Assembly (NCBI GenBank): GCA_905183005.1
Contig: CAJJDO010000114.1
Coordinates: 279,978-343,977, forward strand
Length of the DNA: 64,000 nucleotides
Direction: 5' to 3'
DNA from: Paramecium pentaurelia
Taxonomy: Eukaryota; Ciliophora; Oligohymenophorea; Peniculida; Parameciidae
Part shown: one piece after another, positions 1-9,867 of the stretch
How positions within the stretch are numbered: the first letter of the stretch is position 1
Layout: each line of letters begins with the position of its first letter
Program-made: the position numbers and the translations under genes
Notes under the pieces: generated by a model
What the model saw: the letters and a program-made list of their open reading frames with translations, nothing else
The model's database searches: none
Told to the model about the DNA's origin: nothing

Positions 1-733
1 TTGCTTTCTTTTAAATTAAAAGGAATCAAGAGTCAAATTTCCATGAATCAGATTTAGAGAATGTAAGTAAGATATAATAGAGATTATCTATCCCATAATC
101 TAATTGATTTAAACTATAGGAAGTCGATTGTCTTCAGATACTAATTCTGACAATGATTTTCCATCAAAAAATTCATAAATGACTTGATAAGAATTTTAAT
201 CTTGATATATTTCAAGTATACGATTGAGATTAGGATGATCCTATGTTATTAATGATTTATATATACTAATTATGCTTTTGATATCCATTTTAAGTATTCT
301 AATGATTCTTTATCTACTTTTAATAAAGTTTCCATTTCTACTATTATTCCAGTCTTGTTATTTGATAATATTTTTTTCTCCTATAGAATAACTAAATATA
401 TATTACATCGTCAATTTAACGTTTCTTAATTATTGAATATTTTTTAGAAGCATTTATTTCAAGGAAGGTAATTTATCCTATTTATATAGAGTTTTATATT
501 AATCCACTTAATTTCACTTATCCTACTTTAGTTTATTAGCTTCTTGACACTAAATATCCAGAGGATTTAGGTGAATTGATAGTTTTATAATTATTTATTT
601 ACAAAAGTCCTGGATTTTTTAATCCTGTTTCTTAAGTAGCAGTAAATTCAGTCTTTACTCTTTCAATTTTATTATTAATCTTATTTTTTGAGATCTCTGA
701 ATTTTTCTTAATTTTAGTTTAACAAACACCCAT
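1..733 (-). CDS. Protein kinase-like gene, 3' part beyond the left edge; degenerate catalytic loop
   Basis: Reads from ATG at 733 to the window edge, about 227 codons visible, with TAA/TAG as Gln. Two 26-nt introns (GTAATA..ATAG near 395-420 and GTATAT..ATAG near 245-270) must be removed to keep the frame. The start MGVCQTK has Gly2 and Cys4, so N-myristoylation plus palmitoylation is possible, as in ciliate calcium-dependent kinases. The visible part contains a kinase-like stretch: HPNLNRI, then YEFFDGKSLSELV, then YLHSLNLIHGNLTLDSF. That last segment sits where HRDLKPEN would be, but reads HGNLTLDS: the catalytic Asp is Asn. No clear GxGxxG or VAIK is seen upstream. Likely a pseudokinase or highly diverged kinase; the C-lobe is outside the window, so any EF-hands cannot be judged. 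Confidence 0.7.
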
Positions 734-1105
734 TTTTATGTTTATTAATTTAAATTAGCTAATTTGAGATCTAAAATGATTTAAATATGAATTGATATAT
801 ATATATATACTTTATATATGTTAAGTATTATATAGAAATTAATAATATCAGTCATGATTATGTTTAAATAATTTATCTAAATATTTTAGATAAATTAATA
901 TTATTATTAATACTCAACAATTTTATATTGTTTATTTATGTAATTTTAATATTTTCAACAAAATATGACTTAATTATTTAATTTATATCATCATTTATTA
1001 TTAATAAATATTTAATATTTGAGAACCTAAGGAATCATTAAAATAGTATATAATAAGGATATTAAAGAAAATGATCAAATAATTAATTATTCATTCTTAA
1101 TATAC
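734..1105. other. AT-rich intergenic stretch
   Basis: About 370 bp holding the 5' side of the kinase-like gene on the left and the 3' side of the gene on the right. It has a short (TA)n run near 797-808 and no open frame that looks coding under the ciliate code. No RNA gene seen. Confidence 0.6.
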
Positions 1106-1665
1106 TCAGAATTTGGTTACATCAAATTTATGTAACTCTTTCCATTCTTTGTATTCAGATGCTGTTAATACATCATGATATAATGTAAATTCATTTTCTT
1201 TGTAAAAATCAAATTTATGATATTTACTAAGAAGATGTCTTAAATAATCAACATCTGGTTCATTTAACAATTTCTTACGTAAAGGTACTAGATCTCTCAT
1301 GACAGAAGTGACTCCTATTTTAGATGATAAACTTAATTATTAATAATCAAATAATACAATAAAGATGCTGATAATAAAGTGAGATCTATGGAAATCTTTG
1401 TAAGTGGGGAAAGTACTCCACCACTCAACATTCTTCTATAGGCAAACATGATATAAGCGGCAAAGCATAATCCAGCACATTGATAAGTAAAATAACGCTA
1501 TTGGATTTTGATTACAAACTCCTTATGTGCAAATAATATTATTCACTTATCTTGATCATTCTTTGGATTGAATTATCCAATAAAGTATTTGTATTCATAA
1601 AATTAGGCTTAGTCATCTTAGGAAATTAGAAAATTAATGGCTGATTTCTTAACACTCTCTAACAT
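1106..1665 (-). CDS. Small two-helix membrane protein, unknown; in-frame TGA in the 5' part
   Basis: ATG at 1665 opens MLESVKKSAINF; the frame reaches KNDQDK and then meets TGA, after which the same frame stays open through KEFVIKIQQRYF, two hydrophobic stretches (around CAGLCFAAYIMFAY and ISIDLTLLSASL) and, after a 26-nt intron (GTATTA..TTAAG), the tail VMRDLVPLRKKLL to VTKF and TGA at 1106. About 177 residues. Continuity of the protein on both sides of the TGA suggests one gene. The TGA lies in a 24-nt unit between two TAAG copies (see findings). Family not recognised; possibly an organellar membrane subunit. Alternatively only the part after the TGA is translated. Confidence 0.5.
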
Positions 1666-1822
1666 TTATTAAATTATATAAAGATGTATAATTATATTTT
1701 TCTAAAATTATATGTAAATATCCCCCTATCATTGATTTATTTATATCGAAAATATATTTATGAGTAATAAATATATGAACTTACATATTGATAATAATAA
1801 TATTATATATATATATATATAT

Positions 1823-3109
1823 ATGAAACATAGTCAACCTAGTAAAGAAGATTTATTAAAAGAAGAATATGTGACAACTCTGACTTACTTTTTACGTGAT
1901 AGTAGTGTTTATGATTGTTTATCAATAAATAATCAAGTTTCTGTTGTTGATATGAATTTGTCTCTTTTTGATACTTTCAAGATATTTATTGATTCTCATG
2001 TTGATGAAGTTTTATTTTGGAATCAAGAGATAGCTAATTATGATGGAGTATTTACATAGACAGATTTAATCAAGACTGTTTTAAAATGTTATTATAATGT
2101 TCTATATGATATTCCAAATAGTAATTTAATATGAGTTTATTTTTAGATAGTTTGGACGACAAATAATATAACAGCCATTATTGAAATAGAGAATGAAGAG
2201 GAGTCTTATTCACCAATCAAAAGAACCATATTTGGTAGATTAACAATAGATTAATTCAATTAATTATTATAAGACTTCAAGAATATATCTATTAAAGCTT
2301 GGTTTAATAGTATTGGAGAAAATCTACATTAGAATTGTTTAATAAAAGCAGAATTAGATGAAAATTTGAATGATGTGTGTTAAAAATTTATTACAGAAAA
2401 TATTACTAGAATCATTGTCATAGAAAAAGAATCAAAAATGATTTCAGGAATTATTTAATAAAAAGATATACTTAGTTTCCTAGTTAAAGGATTTAGTTAA
2501 TATTTTGCATTAAAAAAACATTAAAATAAAACAACAAATACAAATCATCATCATGAATAGCATGAATTATAAATGGAATATTTCAAAGATGAAGTAACAA
2601 AATTATAATATACATTACCTGCACATATACCTGTTTATGAGTATTAATTTTGAATTGTATTATTAGTCTATTTTATAAATTAATTTACATTTACAAAAGG
2701 AATACAATAGCCATAGTAGATTAAAATAATAAATATTTGGGGTTGATTGATAGAAGAGATTTCTTATTTATTTTAAAATATTAGATGTTTGATATAGTAA
2801 TTATAATAATATATGATTAAATAGTTAGCATCTACAACAGAGAAGTTTTTATCATTAATTAAAACTGAAGATTCTAAATATTTGGCATATTATATTAGAA
2901 ATAAATAATAATTCTCATTTAATCAAACCATAAAATAAGTAAATTATAACTATTAATATAAATAGGTTGTTGAAAATCTATTATTATCACCTAGAGGTAG
3001 TTTAGTGTGTTTAGATAATGAATAAAGAGTGGTTTCTATTTTTGAAATCTCTGATCTATTCAAAATCTTTGTTATAGATAATTAGAATTTCGAAAATTCT
3101 GGATAATGA
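1823..3109 (+). CDS. AMPK gamma / SNF4-like CBS-domain protein
   Basis: About 391 residues once introns of 30, 26, 28 and 27 nt are removed (near 2112-2141, 2640-2665, 2797-2824 and 2938-2964). CBS-type strand-helix patterns recur: VLFWNQEIANYDGVFTQTDLI, ITRIIVIEKESKMISGII, IAIVDQNNKYLGLIDRRDF and GSLVCLDNEQRVVSIFEISDL, giving four CBS motifs as in the nucleotide-binding regulatory subunit of AMP-activated kinase. The role would be sensing AMP/ATP for the kinase complex in the cytosol. I prefer the Met at 1823; an in-frame ATG at 1760 exists, but the sequence between is a (TA)n run that looks like leader. The 27-nt intron is a multiple of three and contains no TGA, so its retention would not stop translation. 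Confidence 0.82.
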
Positions 3110-3224
3110 GAATATATTTAATTTTAATTAAAATTGTTTGAGATATATCTATTTTAATTAAAGAATATGACTTTAAAATCTCATAAAATCAAGTGTTGCA
3201 AATATTAATATTTATATTTTATTA

Positions 3225-3614
3225 ATGTAAGATCATATTTTAACAATCAAAACAGAAAATGATTGGAATACACTTGTACTTTAAAATCAAAAGCCAGTCA
3301 TTGTTGATTTCTATGCTGACTGGTTTTTTAAATTATTTAATTATTTAGGTGTGGTCCATGCAAAGTGTTAAAACCCAAACTCCATGCTCTACATGAATAA
3401 AGTTAAGGAAAGTGGGAATTGGCAGTCCTCAATGTAGACATTGAAGAATTACAAAAGATTTCATCTTAATATGCTGTAAGGAATATAATAAAGTTTTTAG
3501 AATTAAGGAATTCCAGCTGTTTACTTATTCCATAAAGGTCAATAAATATCTACCTTTTTGGGTAACAATGAAGCCAAAGCAAAAGAAATGGCATCTAAGG
3601 CAGCAACATTATGA
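3225..3614 (+). CDS. Thioredoxin
   Basis: About 112 residues in three exons; introns of 26 nt (splitting the Trp codon before the active site) and 25 nt. The product has VIVDFYADWCGPCKVLKP, the classical WCGPC redox site, followed by VDIEELQKISSQY, then the cis-proline segment GIPAVYLFHKG and an ending typical of cytosolic thioredoxins. It reduces protein disulfides with electrons from thioredoxin reductase. No signal or targeting peptide is seen. The stop lies 36 bp from the convergent YKT6 stop. Very secure family call. Confidence 0.92.
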
Positions 3615-3650
3615 GATTCATATATTAAATATAGATATATATATTGTTAT

Positions 3651-4365
3651 TCAATATAAGCTGCAACATTTGTTATTTGTTTTTTTAGCATTTTTATAGA
3701 AATCTAAACTCACACTACTCATATCTTTTGATTTTGCCATTAATGATTCCAATGTCTCCCCTCTTTTTAAAAGCTAATAATATAGAATAAACATACATCA
3801 TCAAGAGATTAATGCACTATCATTGTTACTTCATTAAGAGTATTCTCAATCTTAAGTAATTTATCAACCTCTTTAGGATCTTGATAAAGTTTGATAAATT
3901 CTTCAAATTTTGGTATATTTATGTTTTGATCAGCTGTAAAATGATAAAATATGATGAATACCGACTATAGTGTCTAAAAACATTGAATTATATTGACGAT
4001 AGTATTCTTAATACATATTTTGAATAACCATAAAAGCTACTTTTTCAGGATATTAATCATCTGCAATAACAAGAGCTGCTAGATTATTTTTATCAATGCA
4101 TATATATGACACAGCATGAGCTTCTTGATTAGTGACAGCACTTCTAGTACCAGGTTTGGCTCGTCTATTAATTTTATACTATATAGAATACGCTGCACAT
4201 GTTCTTGCTCCAAAATTGAGAGTTTCTTTAAAGAAAGGACGCTAAAACCAACTATCAATATATTATTCAAAATTTGTACTTCACAAATGAAAGCTCATAG
4301 TTTTAAGATATAAATAGAGGATTTTCAGGATGGTATTTCAATAGGTACATTGCTATAATTCTCAT
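3651..4365 (-). CDS. YKT6: Longin-type R-SNARE YKT6
   Basis: About 211 residues; introns of 28, 28 and 23 nt. The N-terminal longin domain starts MRIIAMYLLKYHP, with NWFQRPFFKE and the conserved LAALVIADDQYPEKVAF. The SNARE motif contains LLKIENTLNEVT, then SLDDLLKRGETLESLMAKS and DLSAQ-like DMSSVSLDFY. The end is NNKCCSLY, so the terminal CSLY is a CaaX box with a preceding Cys for palmitoylation, the double lipid anchor of YKT6. There is no transmembrane anchor. It acts in Golgi, endosomal and vacuolar fusion. Divergent from the spartin-like gene, with only 32 bp between start codons. Confidence 0.92.
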
Positions 4366-4397
4366 TTTACACGTATCTATTATTTTTAATATTAAAA
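4366..4397. promoter_or_regulatory. 32-bp shared spacer between divergent genes
   Basis: The ATGs of YKT6 (minus) and the spartin/senescence-domain gene (plus) are separated by 32 bp only, so both promoters and leaders must lie here or inside the opposite gene. The spacer is AT-rich, with the segment TATTATTTTTAATATT. Confidence 0.5.
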
Positions 4398-5475
4398 ATG
4401 CTATAAGAACAACCTAAAGAAATGGCATAAGTAGTTTCAATTGCTGAAAATGCATAATTCTTCAGATTGATATAAAACTCTAGAACAAAGGTTTTCTAAG
4501 GCACTGTAAAGTTGGCCTAATTTTAAGATTCAAAAACTCATTTCATTACTATAGAGAGATTCTGTCAGAATATTGTTCCTGGTACTCCTTTTGTATACTT
4601 ATCATCTGAATCTGGATTGACACTTATTTTCCCTCATATAGACTAAGGTAATAGATTAAAACCACAATATGTTTTAGGTTTAAATGGAATCTTTATTCCA
4701 CAAAGTGACTTATTAAATGTATTCCACACAGCCTTAAATACTGTAGTTTCAATGGTCCCATTTGATTAAGCTATGTAAATACAATAATTTAAAGACACAA
4801 TCGAATTACATTGTAAAGATATTGCTACTAATCCTTTAAATAATCCTAATGATGCTGCATCATATATTGTGAAGGGTGGAGAGTAAAAATTTAGTTATTA
4901 TATTCCTCTAGTTATCTAAAGAAAGGATTTATGTTTTTGGGAACAATGATGGCAACAGGAATAAATAAAGGAACTTAATATTTGAATGATAAAATTTAGC
5001 CAGGTTAAGAAGTTTAAGTTGATCCAAATACAAAAACTAAATTTTAATCAGCAAAAGAGAAAGTTAATGTAGCCTTTGATGTTACAGGACAATATCTAGG
5101 ATAATTATTTAAACCAGTTGCAGAGAAGACTAAAGAATTAACAAATGAATTAGGACATAAAATAGATAATTCAGATAGCAACAGTAAATATAAATTTAAA
5201 TTTAATTCTTAGTTTTAAAGTAAAGTAAACAATTAACAGCAGCTACTTGGGATGCAGCAGGAACAGCTCTATCAGGATTAGGCACAGCCTTATGTTAAGT
5301 AGGAAGTTCTATTGGTAATGGAACAAAATAAATAGTTTAAAAGAAATATGGAACTGAAGTTGTTAATACTTATTTAGGTGGTGATTAACAATAACAATAA
5401 CTACAATAATAATAATAATAGTAGTAGGATTTATATTAACCTTTGATTGAAGAATAACCAGCACCTTCTTCATGA
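4398..5475 (+). CDS. Spartin/ERD7-like senescence-domain protein
   Basis: About 339 residues with two 29-nt introns (GTAAAA..CTAG near 4888, GTAAAT..TTAG near 5186). After an N-terminal beta-rich region (FIPQSDLLNVFH, IELHCKDIA) comes the glycine-rich amphipathic senescence domain: KGFMFLGTMMATGINKG, FDVTGQYLGQLFKPVAEK, TWDAAGTALSGLGTAL, GNGTKQIVQKKYG. In spartin and plant ERD7/SLD proteins this domain binds lipids and lipid droplets. The C-terminus has a poly-Gln run, mostly written with TAA/TAG codons near 5385-5430, then PLIEEQPAPSS. A role at lipid droplets or in stress is an inference from the family. Confidence 0.78.
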
Positions 5476-5526
5476 AAATTATTATCATATAATTATTATC
5501 ATTAGTAAAATTTCATTAGTAACTTT

Positions 5527-7299
5527 TCAACAAATCTTCCCATTAATTAAGATGGAAGGCGTAATGGAGCCTAATGGATCATTGTGTTTTTCTCTATTAG
5601 ATTTAAACATTGCTTCAAATATCGATTTAGTGAAATGTGAGCTTTTTATTTGATCTTTTTTGGATACTATAATGCTTCCAAGGTTTTACAAAGTGTTCCT
5701 TTTGACTGTGATAAGGATAAAAACCTTTTGACTAAATTAGTATAGGCTAAAAATAACAATTATAATTGAGGATTCAAAAAAGGAATAAAGAATTTAGTCA
5801 GCAAAATTTTCTTATGTACATTTTATCTATTCTTAATACCCATAATATAATGACAATTGTCAATTATGTTCTAAATTGGATAAAAGATTAAAATAAGAAT
5901 ACAGATAGCTATAAACATAGCTGCTAGAAATATACCAATAGCAATTTATAGAAATTGAATTGCTTCTGATTAAAGTTTATTCAACATCTCTTATGTTGAT
6001 TTAAGTTGATAATCAGTATAATCATTGGTGTCATGGAATCTTAACTAGATTGAAGTTAAATACTTACATCATAAAGAGATAATTAAATTTCTTGATTTCA
6101 TGAATTGTAATAACCAAATCTTTATCATAAATACTATTATAACGACAAAGTAAACTAGAGTTCCTAGGATAGGATGAACAATTGCTTTATTTGGTATCTA
6201 CTATTGAAGTCCAATCATCCATTGTAAATCCAGTTAATGAAGTATTGAAGATATAAATTGGTAAGAGTGATAAACTAACATTGTAACTATGATATATAAG
6301 TAATCCTTTTGCATTTGCTAATAGAACCATATGGACATTTTAATCTGTTTTAACTACAAACTTATTAAGATCTGTTCCCAAATCTGAAGCCATGACTCCT
6401 TTTAAATTAAGCTTACTATCAAGCAAAGGCATGACTAAAGTTACTTCAATTTTGTCTTTGGTAAATTCTAAAGATAAAATTAATTAAAGTTACAAAGAAA
6501 GGGATCAGTGAATTAATAATCATAGTCATTAAAATTTGTTTGATTATATACACTTACACCTTTTAAAAACCAAGGTCTCTTTGGAATATTTAATCCATAA
6601 ATAACTTATTGAAAATTAGTACAAGGATATGAGAAGTAAACTTCAGGTTCTTCTAAAGTTCCTACATAAAAAAGTGATTTGATATTTAATTTTGTTGCAT
6701 CCAATATATGACCAATAGGATACATAGTTTCTTATATTTTTAAGTTTATTAAAGTAACCTTATTCATTGGATAAGTAATGTTAGTTTTATTTGTGTAGCA
6801 CATAAATGAATGTGTTTTTTGTAATGAACCTGATGGTTAATTAACAAGTATTTAAGGCATTGTATTTGTACCTGCATAATCCATATGAGCTCTATAATCT
6901 AAGGTAATATTATCTTATTTTTCTAGGTTTCTATATGACTAAGAATAAATTTAATGAATAATTTGCAATTAGTGAATATCTTAATTAATTTAAAAAAAAC
7001 ATATTACTTATATTAAAGATTCCATTTAGAATGCCATCATAACTTCTCAAATGACTTTATAATGTATGTTTTGCATTGCTATTATAAATCTCAAATGAAG
7101 ATTATTCTAAAAGAGGAACAATTATTGCCATATTAACTAAATAAATTCCTAAAACCACTCCTAACATTAGGACAAAAATAATTGAAAATTAGAGCAAAGC
7201 TTGATTTCTCATTCGAAGCTTCCAAAACCAGTTATCAGAATAAATTGGAATTTCTTACAACTCTTTCAAAAGAACACTTTATTAACTTCCTTTCATCAT
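5527..7299 (-). CDS. Cache-type membrane receptor protein
   Basis: About 555 residues; four introns (28, 26, 28 and 23 nt) make the frame continuous. Starts MMKGSQQSVLL, followed by a transmembrane helix FSIIFVLMLGVVLGIYLV, then a large extracellular part with PAS/Cache-like features (TMYPIGHILDATKLNIKSLFY, RPWFLKGVSVY, FTDPFL, VTLVMPLLDSKLNLKGVMASDL, KGLLIYHSY). A second helix (AIGIFLAAMFIAICILILIF) leads to a cytoplasmic tail ending LINGKIC. The layout matches ciliate dCache-type sensors; the tail carries no recognisable catalytic domain, so its output is unknown. A short plus-strand frame at 5552-5769 lies inside this gene and is a shadow: it has no workable intron. Confidence 0.68.
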
Positions 7300-7560
7300 T
7301 AATTTATTTTATTTAAAAATATAACATAAAGATAATACGAAAAAACTAGTTTATAAATCTGAAAGGGATAAATCATCATGAATTTTCATATATTAATTTG
7401 TGTCTTTATTTCAAGTGTTAAATTAAATATATATATTTTCATAATAATTTGATAATCTAAGGTTTATGTAATATAGATTATAAACTATTTGGTGAAACCA
7501 ATATTATTTAAAACTAATGTTCTTTTTTTATACAATTTTTTTATGCAATAAAATTCTTCA
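7300..7560. other. AT-rich spacer between tandem minus-strand genes
   Basis: 260 bp upstream of the receptor gene and downstream of RidA. No coding frame or RNA gene seen. Confidence 0.5.
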
Positions 7561-7991
7561 TCATTCTGTATCTTGAACTGCAATAACTTCAACTTCAACT
7601 AAACCACCTTTTGGTAGTTATTTGACTGCAATACAAACTCTAGCTGGATAATCACCATCAAAGAATTTAGCATATGCCTCATTGACCTTTGCAAAGTCAG
7701 CCATATCAACCAGATAAACTATGCATTTTACAACATTCTTAAAGCTAGATTTTGATGCTTCTAACAAGATTCCTACATTCTTCATTGCTTGTGTTGCTTA
7801 TTCTGCTACATCTTCAGAAATAAGATTTCCTGTCTATTATATATAGATTTTTATGTAATTACTTCAGGAACAATACCCAATTGACCTGATAAATAGACTA
7901 AATTAGCAGTTGGAGCTACAATTTTACCAGCTGAATAAGGACCAATGGCTTTGAATTTATCTGTTTGGACTGTGGTGACTTATTGCTGCAT
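7561..7991 (-). CDS. RidA/YjgF/UK114 family enamine/imine deaminase
   Basis: 133 residues with one 29-nt intron. The product has the full RidA pattern: IGPYSAGKIV, VYLSGQLGIVPETG, AEQATQAMKNVGILLEA, VVKCIVYLVDMADFAKVNEAYAKFF, PARVCIAVKQLPKGGLVEVEVIA. RidA proteins hydrolyse reactive 2-aminoacrylate and other imines made by PLP enzymes. The Arg of PARVC that contacts the carboxylate is present. No targeting peptide is seen before MQQQVTTVQ. Divergent from eS25, with 48 bp between starts. Confidence 0.92.
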
Positions 7992-8039
7992 TAATTGGTA
8001 TTAAATATTTTTCAAAATTTTTATTAAAGATTTGAAATC

Positions 8040-8548
8040 ATGGTAATACATGTCTTTATATAATATAGGGAAAACAACCAACATAAGGTTAAAAGAAAAC
8101 AAAAGATTAGATTGCTAAAGCTGCATCACAAAGAAGTAAATAAACAAAGAAGGTATTACATCTATTTTGATTATGCACAATAGAAATGGACCAAAGGAAG
8201 AGCAAAGGATAAGTTGAACAATGCCGTATATTTAGATTAAGCATCCTACAAATAAATTGAAACTTAATTACCAAAAATGGGAGCATTGATCACAGTCTCA
8301 ACAGTATCAGATAAATTCAAAGTAAATGGGTAAAATATTGCTTCTATAATTATAATTATAGTTCTTTAGCCAGAAGATGTATTAGACACTTTGCAAAATC
8401 AGGTTTATTGGTTCCAGCTGGTGATTAAAACTCTAAATAATATATCTTCACTGTTAATGCCTAAGTAGTAGCTGCTTAAAAGGCTGCTGCCGCTGCTGCT
8501 GCTGCAGATAAGCCATAAGCTTAAAAGAAAGCTCCAGCTAAGAAATGA
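8040..8548 (+). CDS. RPS25: 40S ribosomal protein eS25 (RPS25)
   Basis: About 139 residues. Three introns of 26, 31 and 32 nt, the first directly after the ATG codon. Core: KKWTKGRAKDKLNNAVYLD, KQIETQLPKMGALITVSTVSDKFKVNG, SLARRCIRHFAKSGLL, QYIFTVN, all typical of eS25. The N-terminus is Lys/Gln-rich. The C-terminus is an Ala-rich tail (AAAAAAAADKPQAQKKAPAKK) longer than in animals. Codons are noticeably GC-richer here (GCT, GCC), as usual for strongly expressed ciliate genes. Confidence 0.92.
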
Positions 8549-8614
8549 GTTTATAATTTAAGTACATTACAAATAATCATTTATGTATTTATAAAAAGAA
8601 ATTATTACAAATAA

Positions 8615-9277
8615 ATGCAAACATGTCAACTTTGCTTGAAAAATACAGCATTGATTTAGTTGATTTGTTCTCATCATATATGTCTCAAATGCACAAATAA
8701 AAATAAGTAATTATAATAAAGGTATTTGTTTATCATATATGTAGCTAATTATAAAACAAATATTGGATTCAATGTTTAAAATGTTAAAAGAAAACATTTA
8801 GTTATGACTTCTCGAATCTTTTAATTGAATCTCATGAATTAAGTTTACTTACTGATAGAAGTCAACATCAATTTTAATTGAATGAAGTAAATTATAAACC
8901 TTTCAACACTTTAGAGTTAACTTATTATTGAACCATAAATGTTTTAACGTCGTAGATCCATGAATGCTATTGATTTATTCACCAAAAATACATCACCTAT
9001 TAGATAAGAAAAGTCATAAAATACAACTTAAAAATTAAAACAATCTATCATTAATCTTAATAAATAGAATGTTCTTATCTCAAGTGTCTAATTCAAAAAA
9101 ACATCAGATAAAAAACCAACTCATAAGAGATGTTAAACTGGAATTCTAGAAAATAAATAAGGTATTTTAAAACATAAAATATCTTAGTCTTAAATAGTAT
9201 GTTAAACTTCAAAAAATTAACAAAATAAAAAACTAGCCCTATCTAAAAATGCTGTTCTATATTCGATTATTTATTGA
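8615..9277 (+). CDS. N-terminal Cys/His zinc-finger (RING-like) protein, unknown
   Basis: About 203 residues with introns of 23 and 28 nt. The N-terminus MQTCQLCLKN..LICSHHICLKCTNKN has the spacing CxxC ... CxHxxCxxC expected of the first half of a RING-type finger, and a further CLKCQKK follows after the first intron. The rest is basic and Lys/Ser/Gln-rich (KKTSDKKPTHKRC, LKHKISQSQ), probably disordered. The frame closes at TGA 9275, but a similar sequence continues in another frame downstream (see findings), so the 3' end is uncertain. An E3 ubiquitin ligase role is possible but not shown. Confidence 0.55.
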
Positions 9278-9867
9278 GTCTCTCATATCAACATACAAAA
9301 ACATCAGATAGGAAACAGTTCAGTCTCGCTAATTCCTCGAAAATTGACAGCAAAAAAAATATTAAAAGTAGATGTCATAGTTAAATGTAAATCAAATAGA
9401 AAATCAAAAATTGATCTTATATCAATCCAAAATTAATCTCATATATTATTTGATTTGATATTCTCTCTAAAGAATATTTGTTCTTATTTTTCAACTTAAC
9501 TTTAAGTTTATAAAATAGTTGATTACTATATTCTAATTATATATTAGACTCTCTTTTGGATTCAAATTTCTCAAAAATAATCAAAAGAATTTATATTAAT
9601 AAAATTTATTATATATTTTATTAAAATCATATATAAAACCTTATATTACAAAAAATTTAATATCCTTTTCTTTAAGTATTTTAGTCATCTCATTTGAACA
9701 CTACTTTTTTTAATTATACTTTATGACTAATTTGTCTCGAAACCTTGGTGATTGTGATATTTGATGATAATGTCAATAAAATCTTGAAAACATTTGATTA
9801 ATAGAATTACAAATAAATAAATCAAAAATCAAATGATCAGGAAAACATTAATAAATATATCAATTAG
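9278..9867. other. Spacer with residual coding potential at its start
   Basis: From about 9285 to 9414 a frame reads KTSDRKQFSLANSS..KKNIKSRCHS and ends at TGA 9412; it resembles the tail of the upstream zinc-finger gene and may be its last exon. From 9415 to 9867 the DNA is AT-rich with nothing recognisable. Confidence 0.4.

Noticed and set aside
797..808. (TA)n runs here and near 1802-1824, 16967, 28808 and 56155-56172 as possible regulatory or telomeric repeats
   Set aside because: Short simple runs common in AT-rich ciliate spacers and introns; no C4A2-type telomere repeats were seen.
5552..5769. Plus-strand frame MEGVMEPNGSLCF.. followed by GYYNASKVLQSV
   Set aside because: No workable GT..AG intron joins the two parts, whereas the minus strand is continuous with the Cache receptor after removing a clean 23-nt intron.
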